Shown piece by piece: positions 51,265-59,770 of a DNA stretch of 64,000 bases. The notes beneath the pieces are model-generated. The model was not told the DNA's origin. It ran no database searches and worked only from the letters and a program-made list of their open reading frames with translations. The stretch is from NCBI RefSeq assembly GCF_042852765.1, contig NZ_AP031414.1; one strand, given 5' to 3'. Source of the stretch: Schaedlerella glycyrrhizinilytica_A (GTDB taxonomy: Bacteria; Bacillota; Clostridia; Lachnospirales; Lachnospiraceae). Made by a program: the position numbers and the translations under genes. The number at the start of each line of letters is the position of its first letter. Positions within the stretch are counted from its first letter, which is position 1.

Positions 51265-52644
51265 CTATCTGGTGATTTGTCGGGACAAAAGTACTATATT
51301 CTCACAATGCACTGTCTCACAAAATTGATCCACCGCCACGCCTTTGACTACCTCATATCCTCTTGCCTGCATCATCTCCAGATCCCTTGCAAGACTCGTC
51401 ACCTTGCAGGAAATATATACGATCTTATCCACACCATAATCCAGGATCTTCGGCAGCGCTTTCGGATGGATTCCGTCTCTCGGCGGATCCAGAACGATCA
51501 CGTCAGGTTTCTCCTCGATCTCATCCAATACTTTAAACACATCGCCTGCAATAAACCGACAGTTATCCAACCCGTTGCGTGCGGCATTCTCTTTCGCAGC
51601 CTCGACCGCTTCTTCCACGATTTCCACTCCGATCACCTGCCTTGCCACAGGCGCCAGCACTTGTGCGATCGTTCCGGTTCCGCTGAACAGATCGAACACC
51701 GTCATATCATGAATATCCCCGATATAATCCCGCACTGTACTGTAAAGCACTTCTGCTCCGCGGGAATTTGGCTGGAAAAAGGAAAACGGAGTGATCTTAA
51801 ATTCCAGACCGAGCAACTTCTCGTAAAAGTAATCCTGCCCATACAGGATTTTCGTCTCATCACTCTGAACCACATCCGACAACGAATCATTCAAAATATG
51901 AAGAACACCTACGATCTTTCCATCTAGGTTCAATGCCAGAAGCTTCTCCACAAGCGGCTGCAGATCATATGTTTCCTGCGTGGTTGTAACCAGATTGACC
52001 AGAATCTCCCCTGTTGTATCTCCTCTTCTGAGAAGCAGATGGCGCAGATAACCGGTATGCTGCATCTTACGATAATGGGACGCCCCCAATTTCCGGAAAT
52101 ATTCCAACACGCATGTCAGGATTTTCGTCATATCCTCATGCACCAGCTTACAGTCCGACGCCGTCAAAATGTCGTAGGTGCTTCCTTTTTTATGAAGTCC
52201 AAGAGAAAGCGGTCCGTCTTTGTATTCATCGCCAAATGAAAACTCCATCTTGTTACGGTAGCCGAACTCTTTCGGACTCGCCTTAATTCCCTCGAATACA
52301 AACGAATGCCCAGATGCAAGCGCTCCCTCGATGATCTCTTTCATCTGCTCCGCTTTCATTTCCAACTGCGCTTCATATGACATCGTCTGATACATGCATC
52401 CTCCGCAGGCGGGGAACAAACTGCACACCGGTTCCCTCGTCTCCAACGGTGATCGTTCCAGCACTTCCAACAATCTTCCCTCTGCCCTGCCATGTTTAAA
52501 TTTGTTGATCCCAAAACGGATTTTCTGTCCCGGTATCCCGTTCTTTACGAGCACATATTGATCTTCTTCCGCAACATACACCAGTCCTTTATTCGGAAAC
52601 TCGACTTTTTCGATCACGCCTTCCAGAATCTGTCCCTTTTTCAT
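51265..52644 (-). CDS. rlmD: 23S rRNA (uracil-C5)-methyltransferase, RlmD/RlmCD family
   Basis: A 459-residue SAM-dependent RNA m5U methyltransferase of the TrmA/RumA family. An N-terminal TRAM domain (1-60) is followed by an Fe-S cysteine set (CSLFPACGGC plus ASDCK) and a Rossmann domain with FDLFSGTGTIAQVLA, VIVLDPPRDG and the catalytic Cys in YISCKVTSLARDL. Firmicutes carry paralogues that modify U747 and/or U1939 of 23S rRNA; which target applies here is not decidable. It marks the return to chromosomal core genes right of the mobile island. Confidence 0.93.
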   Translation of the reverse strand: MKKGQILEGVIEKVEFPNKGLVYVAEEDQYVLVKNGIPGQKIRFGINKFKHGRAEGRLLEVLERSPLETREPVCSLFPACGGCMYQTMSYEAQLEMKAEQMKEIIEGALASGHSFVFEGIKASPKEFGYRNKMEFSFGDEYKDGPLSLGLHKKGSTYDILTASDCKLVHEDMTKILTCVLEYFRKLGASHYRKMQHTGYLRHLLLRRGDTTGEILVNLVTTTQETYDLQPLVEKLLALNLDGKIVGVLHILNDSLSDVVQSDETKILYGQDYFYEKLLGLEFKITPFSFFQPNSRGAEVLYSTVRDYIGDIHDMTVFDLFSGTGTIAQVLAPVARQVIGVEIVEEAVEAAKENAARNGLDNCRFIAGDVFKVLDEIEEKPDVIVLDPPRDGIHPKALPKILDYGVDKIVYISCKVTSLARDLEMMQARGYEVVKGVAVDQFCETVHCENIVLLSRQITR

Positions 52645-52783
52645 TCTCTCTTTCTCTCCTCTGTTTTTCTCCTAACAACTCTTCCTGATCATTTTTTTGA
52701 ATCATTATTTTGAATCGTTCTTTTGAACCATTCTCTAAGTAATTTGTCATCCGGTTTCAAATTCATCAAATAACATGAAAAGA

Positions 52784-52811
52784 ACAGGGTGCGGCATCTG
52801 CCACATCCTGT
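52784..52811 (-). terminator. Terminator after the 81-residue membrane protein gene
   Basis: ACAGGATGTGGCA/TGCCGCACCCTGT with one or two mismatches, followed on the minus strand by TCTTTTCATG, 30 bases after the stop at 52840. Confidence 0.65.
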
Positions 52812-52839
52812 CCCGTCTGCACCTGTCTCACACTTTTGA

Positions 52840-53085
52840 TCAGATCTGATCTTCCTCGCTGAAATAATCATCGAAATCATCGTCAAAATCTTCTTCAAAG
52901 TCTTCCAGATAATCCGGTGTGAAGAATCTGTATACTCCATATGCGATCGCTGCTACTGCCGCAACCGCTCCAATGATCGCCAGTACCCAGATCACTGTAT
53001 TTTTCTGCTTGTCATCACTCTTCTTGTTCAAAAGTTCTTTTAATTTTGTTTCTGCGATCAATTCCTCTACTCTGTTCATATTCAT
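52840..53085 (-). CDS. Small single-pass membrane protein with acidic tail
   Basis: An 81-residue protein not assigned to a family. It has a charged N-terminus (VEELIAETKLKELLNKKSDDK), one membrane helix at about 31-53 (VIWVLAIIGAVAAVAAIAYGVYRFF) and a strongly acidic end (EDFEEDFDDDFDDYF). It has its own terminator. The gene lies between pcrA and rlmD on the same strand. The acidic tail recalls that of the larger protein at 59771-61162. No function can be given. Confidence 0.7.
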   Translation of the reverse strand: MNMNRVEELIAETKLKELLNKKSDDKQKNTVIWVLAIIGAVAAVAAIAYGVYRFFTPDYLEDFEEDFDDDFDDYFSEEDQI

Positions 53086-53170
53086 CCCGTCCTTTCCCTA
53101 CTTTTCATTCAGGTATTCTTTTTTTATTATAACACTAAGCTATTCAGATTACTACTGATAAGACCCGATT

Positions 53171-55426
53171 TTATATTTTTTTCAGCTTTGCAAATGTGGC
53201 AAACATTTTTTTGACTCCGGCAGTATCAAACTCGACGGTCACTTCAAAATCTCTGCCGCCCTCCAGGATGCCTTTGACTGTACCCTCGCCGAATTTGATA
53301 TGACGCACCCGGTCTCCTACCTGATAATCCAGCCCTTTTTCTTTTGACACTGCAAATGCTTTCGCCCCTTTCTGAATCCCGTAATTTTGGAACGGTTTCT
53401 GGCGAAATGCCTGCTTCGCCTGTGTATAAGCATTCTGTCTGATCAGTTCCTGTTCCCGTTCTTTCTGCATTTCCTTGTCAAACGGAAGACTTCCGTTCTC
53501 CATCAGTTCTTTCGGAATTTCCTGTAAAAATCTGGACATCCGGTTATAATGCGTCTCTCCACGGGTCATACGTTTCCGTGCACACGTCATCGTCAATTCC
53601 TGTTCTGCCCGGGTGATCCCGACATAACAAAGTCTCCGCTCTTCTTCCAGATCCTCATCGTTGTCCGAAGTGATCGTCATATAGCTTGGGAACAAACCGT
53701 CTTCCATTCCGACCAGATAGACATGCGGAAATTCCAACCCCTTTGCGCTGTGCAGTGTCATCAGAACGACATAATCCGGATTTTCTTCCAGTGAATCGAT
53801 ATCCGCAACCAGCGCAACCTCCTCTAAAAACTGGCTGAGGGACGGCTTCACCTGCTCGGCTGCGCACTGTTCCTCATATGCGGCGATTTTGCTTACCAGT
53901 TCTTCGATATTTTCAATCCTTGCCTGTGCGTCTTCCTTATCTTCCGCTTCCAGATTTTCAATGTATCCGGTCTTCTCAATGATCTCATTCATCAGATCTG
54001 TAATGCTGACTTCATCTGACCGCCGCTTAAAATATTCGATCAATGCCACAAAAGAATCCAATTTGGATGCGGCGCGCGCGACTCCGGGGATCAGATCCAA
54101 TCCCAGAAGCGCCTCGTAAAATCCGATTTCCCTTGCTGCCGCCGATTCCTGGATCCGTGTGATCGTCGTCAGACCGATCCCCCGCTTCGGCACATTGATG
54201 ATCCGTCGTACTGCCAGATCATCCCGCCCGTTATCGATCGTTTTCAGATAACAGAGCAGATCTTTGATCTCCCGCCTTGCATAGAAGTTGACGCCCCCTA
54301 CGATCTTGTATGGAATATTGCATGCAACAAATTTTTCCTCAAACATACGCGACTGTGCGTTTGTTCTGTATAAAATCGCATAATCCTGATATGTACCGCC
54401 GTTCTCTATATTTTTCCGAATATCGTCCGCCACAAATTCTGCTTCATCATAAGCGGTATCAAACTGACGCAAATGTACTTTTTCTCCGTCTCCATTGTCG
54501 GTCCAAAGTGTCTTGTCTTTTCTTCCTCTGTTGTTTTGGATCACTGCATTGGCTGCATTTAAGATATTCTGTGTGGAACGGTAATTCTGCTCCAGTTTGA
54601 TCACGCGTGCATTTTGAAATTCCTGTTCAAAATTCAAAATATTCCGGATATTCGCTCCTCGGAATTTATAAATGGACTGATCGTCATCTCCCACGACACA
54701 CAAGTTCTGGTATTTTGCTGCCAAAAGACTTACAAACTTAAACTGCACCGTATTCGTATCCTGATATTCATCCACCATAATATAACGGAAACGTTCCTGA
54801 TAAGATTCCAGCACATCCGGCTGTGTCTGGAAAAGCTGCACGGTCTTTAAAAGCAGGTCGTCAAAGTCCAACGCATTGTTGGCATGAAGCTGCCGCTCAT
54901 ACTCCCTGTAGACCTGCGCGATCTTCTGTTTTCCAAAATCCCCCGCTGCGTTCAGTTCATACTCATCCGGCGTGATCATCTCATCTTTCGCTGCCGAGAT
55001 CGCACTCAAAAACATCCGCTCTTTGTATTTTTTTGTATCCACATCCAACACACGACAGACGTCTCTCATCAAAGATTTCTGATCGTCTGAATCATAGATC
55101 GTAAAATTTGTGTCAAATCCGATCCGGTCGATATACCGCCTAAGGATCCGCACACAGGTTGAATGAAACGTACTTACCCAGATACTCTCCGCTCCGAATC
55201 CGACCAGACGATCCACACGCTCCCTCATTTCCCCTGCCGCCTTATTGGTAAATGTGATCGCCAGGATATTCCATGGGTTGACGCCCCGTTCTTCGATCAA
55301 ATAAGCAATCCTGTGGGTCAACACCCGGGTCTTTCCCGATCCCGCTCCCGCCAGGATCAGAAGCGGTCCCTCCGTATGAAACACCGCTTCTTTCTGCTGT
55401 TCATTTAATGTATCATAAATACTCAT
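53171..55426 (-). CDS. pcrA: ATP-dependent DNA helicase PcrA (UvrD/Rep family)
   Basis: A 751-residue superfamily 1A helicase for DNA repair and plasmid or phage replication. Motif I (Walker A) is ILAGAGSGKTRVLTHR, motif II VDEYQDTN, motif III VGDDDQSIYKFRGA, motif IV QNYRSTQ, motif V VVLMTLHSAKGLEFPHV and motif VI VGITRAEQEL. The C-terminal Tudor-like region of PcrA proteins (VGDRVRHIKFGEGTVKGI) is present. The start at 55426 follows AAGGAGAAG; the AraC gene ends 14 bases upstream, so they may share a transcript. Confidence 0.97.
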   Translation of the reverse strand: MSIYDTLNEQQKEAVFHTEGPLLILAGAGSGKTRVLTHRIAYLIEERGVNPWNILAITFTNKAAGEMRERVDRLVGFGAESIWVSTFHSTCVRILRRYIDRIGFDTNFTIYDSDDQKSLMRDVCRVLDVDTKKYKERMFLSAISAAKDEMITPDEYELNAAGDFGKQKIAQVYREYERQLHANNALDFDDLLLKTVQLFQTQPDVLESYQERFRYIMVDEYQDTNTVQFKFVSLLAAKYQNLCVVGDDDQSIYKFRGANIRNILNFEQEFQNARVIKLEQNYRSTQNILNAANAVIQNNRGRKDKTLWTDNGDGEKVHLRQFDTAYDEAEFVADDIRKNIENGGTYQDYAILYRTNAQSRMFEEKFVACNIPYKIVGGVNFYARREIKDLLCYLKTIDNGRDDLAVRRIINVPKRGIGLTTITRIQESAAAREIGFYEALLGLDLIPGVARAASKLDSFVALIEYFKRRSDEVSITDLMNEIIEKTGYIENLEAEDKEDAQARIENIEELVSKIAAYEEQCAAEQVKPSLSQFLEEVALVADIDSLEENPDYVVLMTLHSAKGLEFPHVYLVGMEDGLFPSYMTITSDNDEDLEEERRLCYVGITRAEQELTMTCARKRMTRGETHYNRMSRFLQEIPKELMENGSLPFDKEMQKEREQELIRQNAYTQAKQAFRQKPFQNYGIQKGAKAFAVSKEKGLDYQVGDRVRHIKFGEGTVKGILEGGRDFEVTVEFDTAGVKKMFATFAKLKKI

Positions 55427-55440
55427 AACTTCTCCTTTTT

Positions 55441-56280
55441 TCATCCGTTCTGCTTCTGTCTCCCACGTATTTCACGCGGTGTACATCCGTAAATCTCATG
55501 AAACATCCGGTTGAATAATTTATAATTCGTAAATCCATGCTTTTCAGCAATTTCCATAATTCCGTCCTGCGTATTGCATATATCATGATAAATATGAGTC
55601 AGCCGCAGCTGATTGACATATCGTGAAAATGTGACTCCCATATTTTTCTTGAAAAAACGGCTGAAATACTCCCGACTCAAATAAAATTCAGAAGAAATAC
55701 TCTCCAGTGAGATCGGTTCCCGATGATGCCGGTCTATATAAGTAATGATCTCGCCCATACGCTCCATATCCGCACTTCGTTCCGTCATGACCGGTTCTTC
55801 TTCCCACTTTGCAAAATGATGCAGCAATTCATAAAACACTTCCATCGCCACTGCATGGCTTTTCAGTTTAAATCCGGTCGGCTGCGTCACATAGATCGGC
55901 GGAAGCACTTTCAGCATACTGCATACATGCAGATACGCTTCAAGCTGTTCTTTCTGTAGCGTATCTTTTGTACACTGAAAATGATATTCATCCAGATTTT
56001 CAATAAAATTCTTCATACTGTTTCTGGAAAAATGGATCACGACGATCATGGAAGCCCGAACACACCGCACTTCATGCATCTGATTGGAGTCGATCAGCAC
56101 AAATTCCCCCGCTACTACCGGATGTCCGACCCCGTTGATCGTAACGGTCCCGTTTCCATTCAAAATATAGATCAGTTCGATCGCACTGTGCCAATGAGTC
56201 GGATTATACTGTCCTTTATCGGTATAATAACGCATCTGCACTCCTGTTTTTTCCAGTTTAAAAAGCGGCTCATAAATCAT
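55441..56280 (-). CDS. AraC-family transcriptional regulator
   Basis: A 279-residue regulator. The N-terminal cupin sensor domain has THWHSAIELIYILNGNGTVTINGV, and the C-terminus has two helix-turn-helix motifs (ISLESISSEFYLSREYFSRFFKKNMGV; GIMEIAEKHGFTNYKLFNRMFHEIYGCTPREIR). The start at 56280 is chosen because AGGTGGG precedes it by 7 bases; 56316 is an alternative without a ribosome site. The target is unknown: it precedes pcrA on the same strand and is divergent from the DUF1836 gene. The cupin histidines suggest a sugar-type effector. Confidence 0.88.
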   Translation of the reverse strand: MIYEPLFKLEKTGVQMRYYTDKGQYNPTHWHSAIELIYILNGNGTVTINGVGHPVVAGEFVLIDSNQMHEVRCVRASMIVVIHFSRNSMKNFIENLDEYHFQCTKDTLQKEQLEAYLHVCSMLKVLPPIYVTQPTGFKLKSHAVAMEVFYELLHHFAKWEEEPVMTERSADMERMGEIITYIDRHHREPISLESISSEFYLSREYFSRFFKKNMGVTFSRYVNQLRLTHIYHDICNTQDGIMEIAEKHGFTNYKLFNRMFHEIYGCTPREIRGRQKQNG

Positions 56281-56404
56281 ATGCCGTCCCACCTTTTCAT
56301 CAGTCTTCCGTGTCATAATACCATAGAACCGGCACGGCTTCCAGAAAAATTTATCTTGCCATCTAGTTTTTAATACTATATAATATCAATATCGAGGTGA
56401 TAAG

Positions 56405-57019
56405 ATGAACATTAATTCAGAAAATTTATTGGAAAGTATTCTGGAAAGTCTCTCCCGGATCGATTATATCCATGCCGAAGACATCCCGAATATCGACTTA
56501 TACATGGATCAGGTCACAACATTGATGGATTCCGGACTTTCTTCTTCCAAACGATATGAAGAAGACAAGATCCTGACCAAGACGATGATCAATAATTATG
56601 CCAAGAATAATCTGCTTCCCCCGCCGGATAAGAAAAAATATTCCCGGGAGCACATTCTGATTCTGACATTTATCTACTATTTTAAAAATATTTTAGCGAT
56701 CAAAGATATTGAAACGTTGCTAAATCCATTGACAAAGACCTATTTTCAGACTGAAAACCAGCCATCCCTTTCCGAGATATACGAAGAGATCTGTTCTATG
56801 GAAAAAAGCCAGATCCCGGATCTCAGCAAAGAGATTTCCGCCGCTTTTGCAAGGGCTGAAGAATCTTTCGCTGATGCTCCGGAAGAAGACCGGCATTATT
56901 TACAGATGTTTTCCTTTATCTGCAGTTTAAGTTTCGATGTTTATGTTAAAAAATTATTGATTGAAAAACTGTTGGATGAACTTCCGGATTTTCAGAAAAG
57001 CCAAAAGAAAGAGAAATAA
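56405..57019 (+). CDS. DUF1836 domain protein
   Basis: A 204-residue soluble protein matching DUF1836, a family common in clostridia and bacilli, through LTKTMINNYAKNNLLPPP and the KKYSREHILILTFIYYFKNILAIKDIETLL region (residues about 58-105). The region resembles a MerR-like winged helix without the usual dimer arm, so DNA binding is plausible. The C-terminal half is helical and acidic. It has its own terminator and is divergent from the AraC gene. Confidence 0.82.
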   Translation: MNINSENLLESILESLSRIDYIHAEDIPNIDLYMDQVTTLMDSGLSSSKRYEEDKILTKTMINNYAKNNLLPPPDKKKYSREHILILTFIYYFKNILAIKDIETLLNPLTKTYFQTENQPSLSEIYEEICSMEKSQIPDLSKEISAAFARAEESFADAPEEDRHYLQMFSFICSLSFDVYVKKLLIEKLLDELPDFQKSQKKEK

Positions 57020-57038
57020 AAGTGCCCGAAAGCACTTT
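57019..57038. terminator. Terminator between the DUF1836 and YerC genes
   Basis: AAAGTGC/GCACTTT with a 6-base loop, followed by TTATTTCT; it overlaps the stop of the DUF1836 gene and touches the stop of the convergent YerC gene. Confidence 0.7.
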
Positions 57039-57334
57039 TATTTCTCTTCTTTTTCAATCCGGTCAAATACCATATCATATCCGTCATTCCCGTAATTCAG
57101 GGAACGGTTCACCCTGCTGATCGTTGCAGTCGATGCCCCTGTCTTTTCCGCAATCTCCAGATACGTTCTCTTTTCTCTCAGCATCTTCGCCACCTCAAAC
57201 CGCTGAGAAAGCGAAAGTAATTCATTGATCGTACAGATATCTTCAAAAAAAGTATAACATTCCTCTTTGTCTTTCAAACTTAAGATTGCACTAAAAAGAT
57301 AGTCAACAGCCTCTGTCCTGATTTTTTTACTCAT
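57038..57334 (-). CDS. YerC/YecD family TrpR-related DNA-binding protein
   Basis: A 98-residue protein of the TrpR-like YerC/YecD family. The helix-turn-helix is in SLSQRFEVAKMLREKRTYLEIAEKTGASTATISRVNRSL. The family shares its fold with the Trp repressor, but a tryptophan link is not established for it, and here the trp operon is controlled by a T-box. The start at 57334 follows GGAG by 9 bases. It lies between the PHP phosphatase gene and the DUF1836 gene, the latter convergent. Confidence 0.9.
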   Translation of the reverse strand: MSKKIRTEAVDYLFSAILSLKDKEECYTFFEDICTINELLSLSQRFEVAKMLREKRTYLEIAEKTGASTATISRVNRSLNYGNDGYDMVFDRIEKEEK

Positions 57335-57410
57335 TCTAAAATCTCCTTTACCACTCAAAGACTATTTTAAATTTTAGCACACTAAATTCTTAAAGTCCAC
57401 CTTTTTAAAG

Positions 57411-57445
57411 AAATTCCCGTATTTTCTTTTCAAATACGGGAATTT
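57411..57445 (-). terminator. Terminator after the PHP phosphatase gene
   Basis: AAATTCCCGTATTT/AAATACGGGAATTT, a 14-bp perfect stem with a 7-base loop, directly after the PHP gene stop. Confidence 0.85.
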
Positions 57446-57447
57446 TA

Positions 57448-58170
57448 TCATAGATCGATCTGTAAATACCTCTTCAACTGCTCCGGATCCGTCGTCACGA
57501 CCAGATCTTCCGGAAAATTACAGTACTCCAACAATTCCGACACATAACAAAAATTACCTGCATCCACATCCACATGCGCATCACTTCCTGTTGTGACGGC
57601 AACGTCATACTGTCTGCAAAGATCCAGCATTGTCAGCAGATTTTCTCTTGTCCCGACCCGGAAACTTGCCGGACGCAATGAGGAATTATTCAATTCCAAA
57701 AGTGTTCCGGTCTCTTTTGCCATTTTCACAAGTCTCTCATAATCTGTCGGGAATCGACTGTCATCCGGATGCCCGATGATCTTCACATACGGCTTCTTCA
57801 TCACGGCTTCATAAGCCCGCATTACCTCATCCTCACTTCTTCCCTCGCCAAAACACGGAATATGCATACTTGCGATCGCCAGATCCAGTTCCTCGCATAC
57901 TCTTTCCGGAAGATCCACATTTCCCTCCGGATCCATAATATTTAATTCTGCGCCGAACAGCATCCGGACACCGTCCATTTCCCGCGGGATCACATCCAGA
58001 TTCTGAAAATAATAAAGCCCGCATGTTCCCGGCATCTTCGGCGCATGTTCTGTAAGCGCCTGAACCTGAATCCCCCGTCTCTTGGCGGCTGATGCCATCT
58101 CACGGATCGTGCTGTATGCATGACCGCTCACGATTGTATGTGCATGTGTATCTGCAATGATCTTTCTCAT
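57448..58170 (-). CDS. PHP-domain phosphatase (YcdX-like)
   Basis: A 240-residue trinuclear-metal phosphoesterase. Metal-binding motifs are DTHAHTIVSGHAYSTI at the N-terminus, LTEHAPKMPG, GAELNIMD, LAIASMHIPCF, IIGHPDDSRFP and TTGSDAHVDVDAG, matching the YcdX family. Length fits. The substrate is a phosphate monoester of unknown identity. The gene has its own terminator and is divergent from the FNT channel gene. Confidence 0.92.
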   Translation of the reverse strand: MRKIIADTHAHTIVSGHAYSTIREMASAAKRRGIQVQALTEHAPKMPGTCGLYYFQNLDVIPREMDGVRMLFGAELNIMDPEGNVDLPERVCEELDLAIASMHIPCFGEGRSEDEVMRAYEAVMKKPYVKIIGHPDDSRFPTDYERLVKMAKETGTLLELNNSSLRPASFRVGTRENLLTMLDLCRQYDVAVTTGSDAHVDVDAGNFCYVSELLEYCNFPEDLVVTTDPEQLKRYLQIDL

Positions 58171-58271
58171 CTTTCTCTCCTTTTTCTCTCTTTCTCCGCT
58201 AAATGATAAGCACTATCGAATACGCTCATTGTACGTCCGTATTCTTTTTATGTCAACATACACGATTTATC

Positions 58272-58299
58272 TTGCTTTTCCTAAAATATTTAGTATAAT
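58272..58299 (+). promoter_or_regulatory. Promoter of the FNT channel gene
   Basis: TTGCTT (58272-58277) and TATAAT (58294-58299) with a 16-base spacer. Confidence 0.6.
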
Positions 58300-58352
58300 A
58301 AACGATGTTTTGTCAATTAATTAACACACTATGGAAAGGATTCACTTTATCT

Positions 58353-59189
58353 ATGGATAATCACTTTAACACACCGTCAGAAATCATAGAACTGAATATG
58401 AAAGCAAGCGAAACCAAAACAACACTCCCTCTCGGGAAAATGATCTTGCTCGGAATCATGGCCGGAATGTTTATCGCATTCGGAGCAGCTACAAGCAGTA
58501 CCGCCGCGCACTCCATCGAAAATGTCGGTGTTTCCAGAGCGCTTGCCGCCGCGATCTTCCCTGTCGGGCTGATGCTGATCGTCTTTTTGGGAGGAGAACT
58601 ATTTACCGGAAACTGTCTGATCCTTTTAAATGTATTCGACCGACGCACGTCCCTCCTAAAAATGCTCCGCAACCTCGTTATCGTTTATTTCAGCAATCTG
58701 CTCGGCGCTCTTTTGGTCGATATTTTGATCGTTTTTTCCGGAAATCTCAATTATTCCGGCGGTCTGCTCGGTGCATATACGATCAAAGTTGCCATTGGAA
58801 AAATTTCCGTCTCGCCGCTTCAGGGACTGACTTCCGGTATTCTCTGCAATATTCTTGTCTGTCTTGCCGTGCTGATGTCACTTTCCGCAAAAGACATCGC
58901 CGGGAAAATATGGGCGATCTTCTTTCCGATCTGCGCATTTGTAGCCGGAGGCTTTGAGCACTGCGTGGCAAATATGTTTTATATCCCTGCCGGGATCCTC
59001 GCTTCTTTCAATCCGGATTATATACGGATCGCACAGAAAACCTACGGAATCACTGCGAATCAGCTTGAAAATCTGAATCTTTCCGGCAGTTTACATAATT
59101 TTATCCCGGTCACGATCGGCAATGTCATCGGCGGAATGCTTTTCGTCGCAGTTCCTCTCTTTCTGATTTATAAAAAAGATTGGAAATAG
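58353..59189 (+). CDS. Formate/nitrite transporter family channel
   Basis: A 278-residue FNT channel with six membrane helices, a pentameric anion channel for formate, nitrite, hydrosulfide or lactate. Motifs include LGIMAGMFIAFGAATSSTAAHS, GGELFTGNCLILLNVF and VAGGFEHCVANMFYIPAGI, with the central pore histidine in the FEHCVANM motif. The start at 58353 gives the usual N-terminal amphipathic helix (NTPSEIIELNMKASETK). Which anion it carries is not predictable; formate would fit a fermenting anaerobe. Confidence 0.92.
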   Translation: MDNHFNTPSEIIELNMKASETKTTLPLGKMILLGIMAGMFIAFGAATSSTAAHSIENVGVSRALAAAIFPVGLMLIVFLGGELFTGNCLILLNVFDRRTSLLKMLRNLVIVYFSNLLGALLVDILIVFSGNLNYSGGLLGAYTIKVAIGKISVSPLQGLTSGILCNILVCLAVLMSLSAKDIAGKIWAIFFPICAFVAGGFEHCVANMFYIPAGILASFNPDYIRIAQKTYGITANQLENLNLSGSLHNFIPVTIGNVIGGMLFVAVPLFLIYKKDWK

Positions 59190-59255
59190 GCCCCATTTTT
59201 CACTCTCTTAAATAAAATATGAATTTACGCAAATACTATTTTTGAGGTGAAGATT

Positions 59256-59465
59256 ATGAAAACTCCAAAGGAAAATGAAAAACTCATCGATGATTTCGAT
59301 TATCTTTCCAATGCTGCTTCTGCCCGGGAATGTACCGGACTGATCCCATTTCTTCCAACTTCGGAAGCCGAACTGGAATCCTACAACGATGTGTATCAGT
59401 ACCGCCCTCCCGTGATCCCAAGCAAAAATGGATCCACTGAGAAAAAAGCCGCTCCATACAAGTAG
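59256..59465 (+). CDS. Small hypothetical protein
   Basis: A 69-residue acidic protein (MKTPKENEKLIDDFDYLSNA...) of no family I recognise. It has a good ribosome site (GAGGTGAAG) 3-9 bases before the ATG and lies about 65 bases after the FNT gene on the same strand, so it may share that transcript. The region SAASARECTGLIPFLPTSEAELESYNDV contains no membrane segment. Confidence 0.6.
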   Translation: MKTPKENEKLIDDFDYLSNAASARECTGLIPFLPTSEAELESYNDVYQYRPPVIPSKNGSTEKKAAPYK

Positions 59466-59536
59466 TGCCCCGAAAGGTCTCCTCTAAAAAATAATGAATT
59501 GAAAATAAGAGACCTGAAAATAATTCTATTTTTCCA

Positions 59537-59565
59537 TTGTCCTGTTTTCTACAAAATGTTATAAT
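59537..59565 (+). promoter_or_regulatory. Promoter upstream of the zinc-ribbon membrane protein gene
   Basis: TTGTCC (59537-59542) and TATAAT (59560-59565), 17 bases apart. It gives a leader of nearly 200 bases that contains the two palindromes described next. Confidence 0.7.
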
Positions 59566-59691
59566 AGCGTCAGTATACGAGAATTTTCAACATTTCTCGC
59601 ATATTGGCGCTATTTATTTGCGCTTCTGATCAAGATTTTTCGCATCGGTATGCTTAGCTTAGGGCATCCTATTTTCCCTGCATACTGATGC
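59566..59691. repeat. Two palindromes in the leader, related to the 7320 element
   Basis: First: AGCGTCAGTATACGAGAA (59566-59583) with TTTCTCGCATATTGGCGCT (59593-59611). Second: GCATCGGTATGC (59642-59653) with GCATACTGATGC (59680-59691). The arm GCGTCAGTATAC is close to GCGTCAGTGTAC at 7320. The 305-base gap 59466-59770 contains these and the promoter only. Confidence 0.6.
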
Positions 59692-59770
59692 TGCCATCCG
59701 TAAAGAAATGGATATTACCGATCATCCTATTACAGGATCCCAATAACAGGAAAGCGAGGAATAAGAGACA

